Source: Candidatus Methanoperedens sp.
Lineage (GTDB): Archaea > Halobacteriota > Methanosarcinia > Methanosarcinales > Methanoperedenaceae
Direction of reading: 5' to 3'
Length of the DNA: 33,100 nucleotides
Assembly (NCBI GenBank): GCA_027460605.1
Contig: JAPZAN010000120.1
Coordinates: forward strand, 1-33,100
Shown: in pieces, positions 1-9,400 of the stretch
Layout: each line of letters begins with the position of its first letter
Numbering within the stretch: position 1 is the first letter of the stretch
Translations under genes and position numbers: made by a program
Notes under the pieces: model-generated
Seen by the model: only the letters and a program-made list of their open reading frames with translations
Databases searched by the model: none
Told to the model about the DNA's origin: nothing

Positions 1-250
1 CATACCATTTTATGTATTCCCTGTCGTCCCCAAGTTTGCCTGCATTGAATTTCTCGTAAAATTCGTCCGAGCTCATTTTATGGCGCTTTTCAAAATCAGC
101 AAGTGAGTTTTTGACCTGTTTGAGCTCGCGCTTGACCATACTCAGCTCAACTTTTAACATTTTGTTTAAAGTGGACTCTATATATTTTTTCTCAAACTCA
201 AGACCATGGGAGAGTTGGGAATTTATGGCTTTTGCGTATTCAGAGGACAT
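1..250 (-). CDS. Partial CDS (3' end outside window), small hypothetical protein resembling partners of archaeal TA-like modules
   Basis: Read by eye on the minus strand from ATG at 250: MSSEYAKAINSQLSHGLEFEKKYIESTLNKMLKVELSMVKRELKQVKNSLADFEKRHKMSSDEFYEKFNAGKLGDDREYIKWY, open to window edge. The 'FEK.H.MSSDEFYEKFNAGKLGDD' pattern is typical of small archaeal antitoxin-like proteins (recalled, not searched). Confidence 0.55.
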   Translation of the reverse strand, partial: MSSEYAKAINSQLSHGLEFEKKYIESTLNKMLKVELSMVKRELKQVKNSLADFEKRHKMSSDEFYEKFNAGKLGDDREYIKWY

Positions 251-399
251 AACTATGATAGCATTGGCTTTTGACTTTATAAAGCTTGCTTGAATAAAAT
301 TAGAATACTGCTGGCGATACGCGGCGCCGAGTGTGCGGCTGCGCCAGCATATGTAAAGTCCTGATACACATCTTTTAATCTGACCAAGATAACAAAACA

Positions 400-516
400 T
401 CATTTCTTTTTTCGAATTCCCGCTTTAGTATCCAATCGTTGCCGTCCATCGTCCGAGCTGGATTTATTTATTGCACCCTGCCCGGTCAGTTCAAATATTG
501 ATTTTTTCTTTGCCAT
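400..516 (-). CDS. Small hypothetical protein (38 aa)
   Basis: Minus ATG at 516 preceded by GGGAGGTGAAAAC (RBS-like); MAKKKSIFELTGQGAINKSSSDDGRQRLDTKAGIRKKK, stop at 400-402. Below the ORF-track length cutoff. Confidence 0.35.
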   Translation of the reverse strand: MAKKKSIFELTGQGAINKSSSDDGRQRLDTKAGIRKKK

Positions 517-725
517 GTTTTCACCTCCCATATTAAATAGTAATAATTTTGAATATGTTTATAAAATTTGCAATTATACGTTTGAATATCGGATATTCAA
601 GGACAAATTTTTTAGTCACCAATAATAATAAGTTTAAACTAATATAAAAAGTCTTTGATTTTTTGGAGCTAGTTTCAATTTATCCGTTTATGGATTTGGT
701 AGAAAGTGTTACGTTAATTATCTTA

Positions 726-1217
726 TTATTTCTTTCTTATATTTATGAACCCTTTTTCTATAGCTTCTATTTTAGTGCTTACATTTTTTTCCAGAACATC
801 TATTCTTGGATTTATTTCTTCGACTTTAGAAATAATTATATCCAATTGTGAAATAACAGTTGGTTTAGTTTCTTCTCTTCTTATCCTTCTCAATTCCATT
901 AAATCGTAGTAAACCTCTGTCCATTTCTTAGAATCATTGATTATTACCAAAACAAAAAAAATCCACACAATCGGAATTGCATAAAGTGTCCTTAAATCTA
1001 ATATTGAACCTAGTACTGAGCCTAATAAAATTGTAGTTAAAGCCGTGATGATTGGAACACCGGGTAAATTTATACTTGATTGATGCTTAGCTATTTCTAA
1101 AGCTTCATCAATTATGCCATCATTGCATATTTTTTGCAACATTCCCAATCTATTTTCTTTTTTTATATCTTTTATGTCTTTCAGTTTTTGATATAGATTA
1201 TTCATTACTTTGACCAC
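726..1217 (-). CDS. Hypothetical membrane protein with two TM segments and a C-terminal coiled-coil-like region
   Basis: 163-aa ORF; hydrophobic stretches IITALTTILLGSVLGSIL and LYAIPIVWIFFVLVII; heptad-like C-terminus. Confidence 0.6.
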   Translation of the reverse strand: MVKVMNNLYQKLKDIKDIKKENRLGMLQKICNDGIIDEALEIAKHQSSINLPGVPIITALTTILLGSVLGSILDLRTLYAIPIVWIFFVLVIINDSKKWTEVYYDLMELRRIRREETKPTVISQLDIIISKVEEINPRIDVLEKNVSTKIEAIEKGFINIRKK

Positions 1218-1300
1218 CCTTTCAAATTAAACTCATTGCATTAGAATAACCACCAACACAAATTGATACTATCTCACTTTTCCAAATCTCTAATATCCGC

Positions 1301-2272
1301 TCACGAAACCTTAATTTTCTGCCTTCTCTCCTGTAACAAATCTATAAAATCATCCTTATCATCAAACTTCTTCAATTCTTTATCATCTATAAGCACAGTC
1401 TTTTCAATATTTTTCGTTTTACTGACCCCGTGAACTATCAAAAGCGACTGTGTTCCTGCAACTTCCGAGATGCTGCTCATAAGATGCGCCTTCTTGACAA
1501 TGGTCCTTGTGTAATCGCCGACACCTGTTAAAATAGTTGAATTCTCATCCTTTCTGTTTGAAGTCTGCGAAACCGCATCAAACGGAGCCTGCGAAATAGG
1601 CATTACATCAAACCCCATATTTTCAAGGATAGAAAAAACATTCGAATACTGTTTTACTGCCGTTTCCTGTTTCTGGCTTTCACTGGAATGAAGCTTCTCG
1701 AATATATCAACCGAAACAGTAAAACCCCTGTCCAGCACTTCTTCAAGCTTAATTGCAACATCAACACTTGCAGCCATTTCGCCGTCTTCATACTTGCTTA
1801 TGGTTCTCCTTGAAACCCCGAGCAGTGATGCAAGCGCCCCGAGGGATATATTCTTTTTTATGCGTTCCTGTTTCAGGATGAAACCGTCAAGATTAACATA
1901 AAGGCCGCCGTGCTCTGCATAAATCAATGGCGGCATTTCTTCTACAAAATAATCCTGCATTGTACTGATATTGATCGCAGGAATTCCGTACCTGAAATAA
2001 ACAACGCCGCCTTCAAGCGAATGGTCGCGGGTTTTTTCACCGATTACGATCGGGTAACCGTGCAGGTGCCTGGCAAGGAACTGCATTTCCTTGGTAGTTT
2101 CCTCATTCAAGCCGTCGATATTAGAGATTATTTTGATAAGGAGTAATAAGTTATTCCGCCTGGCTGCGATATCAAAACTTCTCGGGCGGGTGTCGCATCG
2201 TTCGGAAATGATGAAGCCGGCCTTGCCAAGAATTGAAACGGCCTCGTTTATTAGCAACTCCTTATTCATCAA
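1301..2272 (-). CDS. Archaeal HTH-type transcriptional regulator with N-terminal nuclease-like/regulatory domain
   Basis: 323 aa; XRE-like HTH (LGALASLLGVSRRTISKYEDGEMAASVDVAIKLEEVL) after an N-terminal domain typical of conserved archaeal HTH regulators. Confidence 0.8.
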   Translation of the reverse strand: MMNKELLINEAVSILGKAGFIISERCDTRPRSFDIAARRNNLLLLIKIISNIDGLNEETTKEMQFLARHLHGYPIVIGEKTRDHSLEGGVVYFRYGIPAINISTMQDYFVEEMPPLIYAEHGGLYVNLDGFILKQERIKKNISLGALASLLGVSRRTISKYEDGEMAASVDVAIKLEEVLDRGFTVSVDIFEKLHSSESQKQETAVKQYSNVFSILENMGFDVMPISQAPFDAVSQTSNRKDENSTILTGVGDYTRTIVKKAHLMSSISEVAGTQSLLIVHGVSKTKNIEKTVLIDDKELKKFDDKDDFIDLLQERRQKIKVS

Positions 2273-2346
2273 ATTTTGAATGATTCTACGTCTATATAAA
2301 TCCCTATGGTGCCAAGATTTATTATGCAGCGGGTAATTAGCATTTT

Positions 2347-3603
2347 GTGATTATCGGAATCGATGATACGGATTCAAAAGAGAGCATGTGCACAACATAC
2401 CTGGCAGCCGTGCTAATCGAAAAATTAAAGGAACACGGCAGGATAAATGATTATCCACTGCTCATCCGGCTCAATCCGAACATCATTTACAAAACACGCG
2501 GCAATGCGGCTCTTGCGATTTCTCTTGACCTTGAAAGGGGCGAAGATGCGAAAGTCGTCAAAGAACTTGTAATCGATACCGTTAGGAACATGGCTGTTTT
2601 TTCCGAGGAAAACACCAATCCTGGCGTAGTTTTTATTGAAGAAGCAACTGAAAAGATGCGGGCCGAGCTTGCCATATTCTCCATCCGCGCTGTTCAGGAT
2701 GTCCTTGAAATCGAGGAAGCTGTGGAAATCCTCAGGCGGCACAATATAAGCCACAAAGGATTCAAGAATAAGAGGGGTTTAATCGGAGCGCTCGCCGCTT
2801 CTGGACTTGCATTGTGCGGTCTTCCTGATTTCACTTATGAATTAATCGCATACAGGGAAAAAGAACGATGGGGCACGCTGCGGGATATAAACGAAGAGTC
2901 CGTATATGCTGCCGATGCAGCCACCCGCCCCGATACATGGGACACGGTAGATCATGAAAATAAACGAGTGGTGTTTGCTCCACATTCACCTGACCCAATC
3001 CTTTTCGGGATACGGGGCAACAGTGAAAATGCGGTAAGACGCGCTTTCTCGATGATAAAAAGCGAGCCTGTTGAAAGGTACGTGGTCTATAAGACAAACC
3101 AGAATACGGATATGCATCTGATGCCGGCAGAAATCAATGAGGTTCTGGATAATCGTTCTTACATATTAAATGGAAAAGTCAAAAGCGCCCCTAAAATCAT
3201 ATCAGGAGGCCATGTTATTTTCGAACTGGAAGATGACGGGAAAGATAACGGGGCAGTTATTGAATGCGCAGCTTTTGAACCCACCAAGGGATTCAGGCGC
3301 ATTATCAGGGAGCTTCGGCCGCAGGATGAAGTAACGGTTTTCGGGAGTGTTAAAGATAAGACCTTGAATATTGAAAAAATCAACATAAATTCTCTCAATA
3401 TTCACGAATTACGCAATCCCCTATGCTGCGGCAAACGCATGAAATCCAAAGGTATAGGGCAGGGTTACAGGTGCGAGAAATGCGGTTCTGTCAAAAAAGA
3501 GCAGGTGCTTGAGACATTAGAGAGAAACATTTCGCAAGGATTCTATGAAGTGCCTCCATCCGCCCGCCGCCATCTTTCAAAACCACTCATCAGATATCAA
3601 TAG
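2347..3603 (+). CDS. tiaS: tRNA(Ile2) 2-agmatinylcytidine synthetase TiaS
   Basis: GTG start; MIIGIDDTDSKESMCTTYLAAVL N-terminus, 418 aa, C-terminal zinc ribbon CCGKRMKSKGIGQGYRCEKCG. Confidence 0.92.
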   Translation: MIIGIDDTDSKESMCTTYLAAVLIEKLKEHGRINDYPLLIRLNPNIIYKTRGNAALAISLDLERGEDAKVVKELVIDTVRNMAVFSEENTNPGVVFIEEATEKMRAELAIFSIRAVQDVLEIEEAVEILRRHNISHKGFKNKRGLIGALAASGLALCGLPDFTYELIAYREKERWGTLRDINEESVYAADAATRPDTWDTVDHENKRVVFAPHSPDPILFGIRGNSENAVRRAFSMIKSEPVERYVVYKTNQNTDMHLMPAEINEVLDNRSYILNGKVKSAPKIISGGHVIFELEDDGKDNGAVIECAAFEPTKGFRRIIRELRPQDEVTVFGSVKDKTLNIEKININSLNIHELRNPLCCGKRMKSKGIGQGYRCEKCGSVKKEQVLETLERNISQGFYEVPPSARRHLSKPLIRYQ

Positions 3604-4384
3604 ACTGCGGCGGCATTCTCTTGTGTTCGTTGGATGAGATTCGCGCTGCCAGCCGGTCAACTATTTCCGGAGGGAAATTTTCCTTTACCAGAGACACATC
3701 CTTATTTTCATCAACCAGCATGGCGAGTATCCGGTCTGCCATCTCATAGGATACACCGAGTTCGCTCTCGTCGGTCTGCCCCGGCCATAAGCCCGCCGTA
3801 GGCGTTTTGTTGATGATTTTCGCCGCTATGCCCATGTGCCGGGCAAGTTCCCGAACGTTTGTTTTATAGAGACCTCCGATAGGTTCTATATCCACGCCGC
3901 CGTCGCCGTATTTTGTGAAATAGCCCAGCAAAAGCTCTGTTTTATTCCCCGTCCCTATAACCATTCGATTCATGAGATTCGCATGATAATACAGTATGCA
4001 CATTCTCGTTCTTGCTTTCAGGTTCCCGTTTGCAGTATTTGCGGCGCTGTCAAAACCAGGAATGGTGGATGAAAAAGCCTGCAAAACCGGAGATATCTCA
4101 ATGACCTTATGCTCAATCCCCAAAACCCGCGCGACTTCCACTGCGTCATCCACATCAGGTTTTGATGTAACGCCCTTCTCAGGCAGCGAGAGGCCAAGCA
4201 CGTTATCAGGACCGAGGGCATAAACTGCGAGATAAGCTGTCAGGGTTGAATCGATTCCTCCGCTTAAACCGATTACCGCCCCCTGCGCTCCCGATTCCCT
4301 GACCTTTGATTTTATGAAGGCGGCGATTTTATCTTTTATGGCTGGATAACTTATCTGGTTCATATATTTTAATGAAATTCCCAC
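3590..4384 (-). CDS. nadE: NH3-dependent NAD+ synthetase
   Basis: SGGIDSTLTAYLA ATP-PPase motif, GTGNKTELLLGYFTKYGDGGVDIEPIG, TAGLWPGQTDESELG. 14-bp convergent overlap with tiaS. Confidence 0.95.
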   Translation of the reverse strand: MGISLKYMNQISYPAIKDKIAAFIKSKVRESGAQGAVIGLSGGIDSTLTAYLAVYALGPDNVLGLSLPEKGVTSKPDVDDAVEVARVLGIEHKVIEISPVLQAFSSTIPGFDSAANTANGNLKARTRMCILYYHANLMNRMVIGTGNKTELLLGYFTKYGDGGVDIEPIGGLYKTNVRELARHMGIAAKIINKTPTAGLWPGQTDESELGVSYEMADRILAMLVDENKDVSLVKENFPPEIVDRLAARISSNEHKRMPPQSIDI

Positions 4385-4481
4385 TTATTAAAATATTACT
4401 TTCACCCCGCTCTGGGAAGCTTTATATGTTCCCGGGATAAGGTAGAATCTGCCTCTCAAATAAAAAATTCAAACAAGAGGC

Positions 4482-5366
4482 TTGAGGAAAGATATGAAAC
4501 AAATAGCAAAACAAATCGAAGCCCGATTCATGGAACTGGGCATTAAAGTTGAGACAAGTGAAATAGAATCATTCTTAAAGAAACATAATGTTCCCAAGAG
4601 TGAATTTTTTGCTCCGCGTGAAACACCGCTGGTAAAGGTATCAGATGTCAAAGAGGATGGAAAATGGGTAACGGTGCGGGGTAAAGTCGTCCAGTTGTGG
4701 GAAGTTAACCAGGAATCCATCTCGCAGGTTGGATTGTTTGGAGACGAGTCCGGCACAATTAAATTCACAAAATGGGTAAAAGCGGCGCTTCCGACTGTGG
4801 AGGAAGGCAAGAACTACATATTCAAAAATGTAGCGACTTCCGAGTGGCAGGGACAGTTCAGCATCAAATTGAATAAGACAAGCGAGATAATCCCGGTTGC
4901 AGAGGAAATAGAGGTAGGCTCAACGCCAACCGAATTCAGCGGTGCCATCGTGGATATCCAGAGCGGCTCTGGTCTTATCAAGCGCTGCCCGGAATGCAAC
5001 AGGGCGCTGGTGAAAGGCGCATGCGGCGAACACGGGAAGGTTGAAGGAATATACGACCTGCGGGTAAAAGCGGTCATGGACGATGGCGAGAAAGTGCAGG
5101 ACATCCTGCTGAACAGGGAAGTTACAGAGGCTCTGACCGGCATCACCCTTGAGAAAGCAAAGGAGATGGCGACAGAGGCACTTGACCAGGCAGTGGTTCT
5201 CGATATGATAAAGAGCAAGCTTGTGGGCAGGTATTTTGTGGTAAGCGGCGCCAAACTTGACAGGTTTATACTCGTAGATTCAATAAAACCTGATGTCAAG
5301 CCGATAGAAGAAGAAATTAAGAGAATACTTGCAGCATCTGCCGCGCCGATCGCACAGGAGGCGTAA
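4482..5366 (+). CDS. Replication protein A-like ssDNA-binding protein (OB folds)
   Basis: OB-fold pattern VTVRGKVVQLWEV...GLFGDESGTIKFTKW; zinc-finger-like CPECNRALVKGACGEHG; followed by RPA-associated gene. Confidence 0.9.
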   Translation: MRKDMKQIAKQIEARFMELGIKVETSEIESFLKKHNVPKSEFFAPRETPLVKVSDVKEDGKWVTVRGKVVQLWEVNQESISQVGLFGDESGTIKFTKWVKAALPTVEEGKNYIFKNVATSEWQGQFSIKLNKTSEIIPVAEEIEVGSTPTEFSGAIVDIQSGSGLIKRCPECNRALVKGACGEHGKVEGIYDLRVKAVMDDGEKVQDILLNREVTEALTGITLEKAKEMATEALDQAVVLDMIKSKLVGRYFVVSGAKLDRFILVDSIKPDVKPIEEEIKRILAASAAPIAQEA

Positions 5367-5368
5367 TC

Positions 5369-5938
5369 ATGGCAGAAAATGGATTTGTCCGCGAAGTTGC
5401 GCACCGCATATTCGCAGCAGAGTTAAAGGAATCAAACCTCCAGGCAAAGGATGGAAATGACCAGTACTCACCGCAGTACCTCATCACCCCGACCGGGGCA
5501 AAATGCAACCGCGTGTTCATTGTGGGCACGCTCACGGAGAAGGAAGATGTAGGAACCGATTCCGAATTCTGGCGCGGGCGCATCGTTGACCCCACAGGCG
5601 CGTTTTTCGTGACCGCGGGGCAGTACCAGCCCGAGGCAGCGCAGGTGCTTGCAAAGACAGCGCCGCCTGAGTTCATTGCTGTCATAGGAAAGCCGACAAC
5701 ATTTACGACCAAGGAAGGAAATGTGCTTACCTCCATCAGGGCTGAGTCCATGCATGTCGTGGATGCTGCCACGAGGGACAGGTGGGTTGTGGATGCTGCG
5801 ATGCATACAGCGAAGAGGCTTGAGAAGCTTGCGGGCAGTGAGCCGAATGCGGTGAAGGCGAGGGAGCATTACAATACGAATGCGGATGCGTATCGCGCGA
5901 TGGTGGCGCAGGCGCTGGAGTCGATGAGGGCGAGGTAG
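5369..5938 (+). CDS. RPA-associated protein (COG3390-like)
   Basis: GFVREVAHRIFAAELKES...; 2-bp spacing after the RPA gene, as in euryarchaeal rpa operons. Confidence 0.85.
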   Translation: MAENGFVREVAHRIFAAELKESNLQAKDGNDQYSPQYLITPTGAKCNRVFIVGTLTEKEDVGTDSEFWRGRIVDPTGAFFVTAGQYQPEAAQVLAKTAPPEFIAVIGKPTTFTTKEGNVLTSIRAESMHVVDAATRDRWVVDAAMHTAKRLEKLAGSEPNAVKAREHYNTNADAYRAMVAQALESMRAR

Positions 5939-5982
5939 AGGGCACAGGGATGTGCCCTTATTTTTAAAAGAAAGACAACTGA

Positions 5983-6369
5983 ATGAATAATATCAGAGGT
6001 CAACTTATGAAACAATATGAATTTTATGAAAAATTAACCCAACTTGTTTACGAATCTTTAGTTCCCATAATAATCCTTGCGAGCATGGCCGTTGTAGGTT
6101 CAATTTTAGATTTCTATTTAGGAGGCGAAGGCTGGTTTAAATATATATTTGCGGGTGTAGGGGGTGTTTCTTTGTTAATTATCTATTATGTTAAAAAGGG
6201 AAAAAACTATATTCTGGAAAATATTAACAACAAAGGTAGAACTGCCAGAACAGCTAATGAGTTTGGTAAGTTACTTATAAAAATCGCCGCAATATTAGCC
6301 ATTTTCATGATTTTGATACTAGTAATTAAATATATTTTTGAAAGACAAGAAAATAAAAAGACCGCTTGA
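5983..6369 (+). CDS. Hypothetical membrane protein
   Basis: 128 aa with three hydrophobic segments. Confidence 0.55.
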   Translation: MNNIRGQLMKQYEFYEKLTQLVYESLVPIIILASMAVVGSILDFYLGGEGWFKYIFAGVGGVSLLIIYYVKKGKNYILENINNKGRTARTANEFGKLLIKIAAILAIFMILILVIKYIFERQENKKTA

Positions 6370-6535
6370 GATATTGCTCATAGGCACGGATGACATGGAA
6401 TATTACTCTCTCCTCCTTAATGAAATATATCATGCCAGCTGGCTTCTATATGGGACAGATATACTGCTCAGGTGTGAAAAAGTTGTAATTGTAAAGAACA
6501 TAAAACCCATCATTGCGGAAACGCCGATGCATTAA
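6338..6535 (+). CDS. Short ORF, possible gene remnant
   Basis: 65 aa, overlaps the previous ORF by 32 nt; RPLEILLIGTDDMEYYSLLLNEIYHASWLLYGTDILL looks protein-like; ends at a dispersed repeat. Confidence 0.3.
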   Translation: MKDKKIKRPLEILLIGTDDMEYYSLLLNEIYHASWLLYGTDILLRCEKVVIVKNIKPIIAETPMH

Positions 6536-6568
6536 ATCTGCGTTCATCTGCGTTTATCCGCGGTTAAT
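6536..6568 (+). repeat. Dispersed intergenic repeat, CTGCGTTCATCTGCGTTTATCCGCGGTTAA type
   Basis: aatctgcgttcatctgcgtttatccgcggttaat immediately after stop codon 6533-6535; related copies at 23936-23970 and 29937-29961. Confidence 0.75.
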
Positions 6569-6607
6569 TTTTCGTTGAAGAGATCCACAAATTAATAAAT
6601 TATTTGT

Positions 6608-6626
6608 CTTTGCGTCCTCTGCGGTG
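6608..6626 (+). repeat. Short intergenic repeat, CTTTGCGTCCTCTGCGGTG type
   Basis: ctttgcgtcctctgcggtg; related to ccgcgcctctgcggctaatta at 30206-30226. Confidence 0.5.
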
Positions 6627-6673
6627 TGCTGGTAGGGAAACGGCTAGTTAGAGGCTTGTTTCTCTTCAGGATA

Positions 6674-7576
6674 TCATCGTCGTAGCATGAGTTCCCGGTA
6701 CCACGTTATTCCCGCGACCACGACGCTGCAACCCAAAAGCGCATATAAGAAAGGTATCCCGTTCAAGAGCAGGAGCATGAACAGTAGGCTGAAGGCTTCA
6801 ACGGTTACGATAAGCTGAAGATGCGTTGACGCCGACGACCAGACAGGTGTTGGCGGATAGTACTTGAAAGCGGCTTGATGTCTGCGGAACTTGTACAGCG
6901 CGTGTGTCAGTGCAAGAATGAGAAAAAACATCAAGAATAGGAACCCAGTAACTACGGAACTCGATGGGAGCCCAGAGGCTTTCACTAACACGTTGGTATC
7001 CGAAAGCGAGTTAGTCCCCACCACCGTAACCATGAAAATTGCCGTGCACCACGCAGGTAGCTGCCATATCAGATTATCGAAATGACGATACGTCTCGCTC
7101 GACTCCGCAATTGAAATGCCATGCGCCGTGGTGTCAGCTTCCCGATGGATTTGATCTTCCGTTAGACACTGCGTTACGAGGTTAAATTGTGATGTTGCGT
7201 AATCTTCGATTCGGTCTTCGTTACTTGCTTCGCCGTGCTTTACCGTATGAATCACGGCATTTCCCGGCATATAGACGTTGTGAATGACGCTTGGCTGAGT
7301 TGTGAACAGCTCTCCTGCTTGAAAACTGCTAAGTCTTCGCTTTCCGTCGATCAGTTCTGCGTAAGCTATCCAACCCTTTTGAACAATGTAGGTTTCCCTG
7401 ACGCGATTATGATAATGACTACTTTGCCACGCACCCTCCGAAGTTGCTTCGGTTCGGATATACGCTGTACCATCGCTCTTCCTGAGGCGAAAGCGAAGCT
7501 CACCGTTAGGCATTTGGTGATGCGAAGTAGAAATGCCGTGAAGCCTTGCCGCATCTTCAGGTGTGATCTCGCGCAT
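6674..7576 (-). CDS. Cupin-domain protein fused to a C-terminal multi-TM region
   Basis: RBS GGAGG upstream of ATG 7576; cupin-like WQSSHYHNRVRETYIVQKGWIAYAELIDGKRRLSSFQAGELFTTQPSVIHNVYMPGNAVIHTVKHG; C-terminal hydrophobic segments. Confidence 0.75.
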   Translation of the reverse strand: MREITPEDAARLHGISTSHHQMPNGELRFRLRKSDGTAYIRTEATSEGAWQSSHYHNRVRETYIVQKGWIAYAELIDGKRRLSSFQAGELFTTQPSVIHNVYMPGNAVIHTVKHGEASNEDRIEDYATSQFNLVTQCLTEDQIHREADTTAHGISIAESSETYRHFDNLIWQLPAWCTAIFMVTVVGTNSLSDTNVLVKASGLPSSSVVTGFLFLMFFLILALTHALYKFRRHQAAFKYYPPTPVWSSASTHLQLIVTVEAFSLLFMLLLLNGIPFLYALLGCSVVVAGITWYRELMLRR

Positions 7577-7758
7577 TGCAGTTATCCTCCAGACATCTAA
7601 CATTATTTCTTATGCGCATATACTTTTCATTATGAAAATAAAGATTATTGGAGAATTTGTCAGGTTTAAATCTATTTCGAGCTCGTTGTTGATATTGTAC
7701 TGCCCCGCACCAACAATTATTAACCCTGAGATACATAATATAAATTGAGGTGTTAGTA

Positions 7759-8130
7759 ATGCCAACAATTGTTCATTTTGACCTGCCTGCAGACAATATA
7801 GAAAGAGCGAAAAAATTCTACGAAAAGCTGTTCGACTGGAAATTCAAGCAGGTGCCGATGCCAATCCCCTTCTACCTTATAGAGACCAGAGATTTAAATG
7901 GGAATCCTGGAGTAGGCGGCGGGATGGGGGAGAGAAAACTGCCCGGGCAGACCACCATGAACTATATCGGTGTGCCTTCAGTTGAAGAATACATTACAAA
8001 GATAAAGAAACTGGGGGGTAACATCATCACGCCCAAAACAGCAGTGGTCGGATGGGGTTATCTTGCAATATGCGTTGATACCGAGAATAATACATTCGGA
8101 CTCTGGCAGGAAGATAAAAACGCGAAGTAA
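7759..8130 (+). CDS. VOC/glyoxalase-family protein
   Basis: MPTIVHFDLPADNIERAKKFYEKLFDWKF...GGGMGERKLPGQTTMNYIGVPSVEEYITKIKKLGGNIITPKTAV...TENNTFGLWQ; GAGGTG upstream. Confidence 0.88.
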   Translation: MPTIVHFDLPADNIERAKKFYEKLFDWKFKQVPMPIPFYLIETRDLNGNPGVGGGMGERKLPGQTTMNYIGVPSVEEYITKIKKLGGNIITPKTAVVGWGYLAICVDTENNTFGLWQEDKNAK

Positions 8131-8159
8131 TTTTTTCATTTTTCTTCAAGAGGAAGAAT

Positions 8160-8954
8160 ATGACAAAAGATATGCCTGCATTGTTCATAGGTCATGGTTC
8201 ACCCATGAACGCAGTTTCCAAAAACGAATTTACAGATAGCCTTGCAGCCCTGGGGAAGAGATTACCAGAGCCGGAAGCAATAATGGTGATATCAGCGCAC
8301 TGGTTGACACCGGGCACATACGTTTCATGCAACGAGAAACCCGGGACCATCCATGATTTCTATGGGTTCCCGGAAGAGTTATATGAAATAGAATATCCAT
8401 GCCCCGGTTCGCCCGACAATGCTGGATCTCTAATAGATTCCATACGAAAAGTGAGCATAAAATGCAGCAATGACTGGGGATTGGACCACGCTTCATGGGC
8501 GATTTTGAAGCACATGTATCCTGGGGCAGATATTCCTGTTTTTGAGATGAGCCTTGACTATTCTTTTAATGAATGGCATCCTAAACCTATACAGTATCAT
8601 TATGAAATAGCCTCGCAACTTGCGATCTTGAGGGAAAAAGGAATTCTCATCATAGGAAGCGGAAATATCGTACATAATCTCGGGCGCATTGATTTTCGAA
8701 ATATCGATGCAGAGCCGTATGATTGGGCTGTGGAATTCGATGAAAGGGTGAAACTGGATATAGTCAATAAGGATCATGAAGAACTCATCAGATACCAGAA
8801 AATAAACGGCGCAACTCTCGCAGTCCCGACGCTTGACCATTACCTGCCAATGATATACGTCATAGCTTTACAGGGAGAAAATGACCCGCTGAAATTCATA
8901 TATGAAGGATTCCAGCATGGTTCGATTTCCATGAGGTGCTTCCAGATAGGATAA
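8160..8954 (+). CDS. ygiD: Class III extradiol ring-cleavage dioxygenase, 4,5-DOPA dioxygenase (YgiD/LigB-like)
   Basis: MPALFIGHGSPMNA, ISAHWLTPGTYVS, DHASWAILKHMYPGADIPVFEMSL, IIGSGNIVHNL, PTLDHYLPMIYV motifs. Confidence 0.9.
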   Translation: MTKDMPALFIGHGSPMNAVSKNEFTDSLAALGKRLPEPEAIMVISAHWLTPGTYVSCNEKPGTIHDFYGFPEELYEIEYPCPGSPDNAGSLIDSIRKVSIKCSNDWGLDHASWAILKHMYPGADIPVFEMSLDYSFNEWHPKPIQYHYEIASQLAILREKGILIIGSGNIVHNLGRIDFRNIDAEPYDWAVEFDERVKLDIVNKDHEELIRYQKINGATLAVPTLDHYLPMIYVIALQGENDPLKFIYEGFQHGSISMRCFQIG

Positions 8955-8972
8955 TATCTGCATTCTTCCTCG

Positions 8973-9305
8973 TCAAGTTCCCTCTGATTCTTTCCCCGCT
9001 CTCTTCTCTTTTTCCTCCCATATCTTTTCAAGCTTCTCCCTGGTCTCCCTGAACAATTCTTTTATCTTCTCACTGCTGCAAAGCTCGATTTCATTCCTGC
9101 AATCAGGCCATTTTTTCTCGCACCGACCTAAAAGCTCATAGCAGTTTCTTTCAAGGTCAGGCAGGTTTTTTTCAATAGCTACTTTGATATCCAGAGTATC
9201 AACATCATAGGTAGCGCTGGTCAGGATCGCCGGGACCAGCTGGGTTTGAATTATCTTTAACCGCTCGCAAGGGTCAATGGTAACCACATTAAACACCTGC
9301 CACAA
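8973..9305 (-). CDS. Hypothetical protein
   Basis: 110 aa, Cys-containing helical protein ending in charged coiled-coil; no family recognised. Confidence 0.5.
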   Translation of the reverse strand: MWQVFNVVTIDPCERLKIIQTQLVPAILTSATYDVDTLDIKVAIEKNLPDLERNCYELLGRCEKKWPDCRNEIELCSSEKIKELFRETREKLEKIWEEKEKRAGKESEGT

Positions 9306-9400
9306 AACTAATTCTTTTCATTAAGCCAAATCCACTATTTTTTCAACATCGAGTTTTACCGTTCTCTGCTACTTATTTTTACTATCTGCATTATCCTGGC

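Noticed and set aside
3590-3603. Overlap of tiaS and nadE 3' ends
   Set aside because: Short convergent overlaps are common in compact archaeal genomes; both proteins look complete.
4814-5404. 196-aa minus-strand ORF
   Set aside because: Antisense shadow of the RPA gene; no domain-like sequence.
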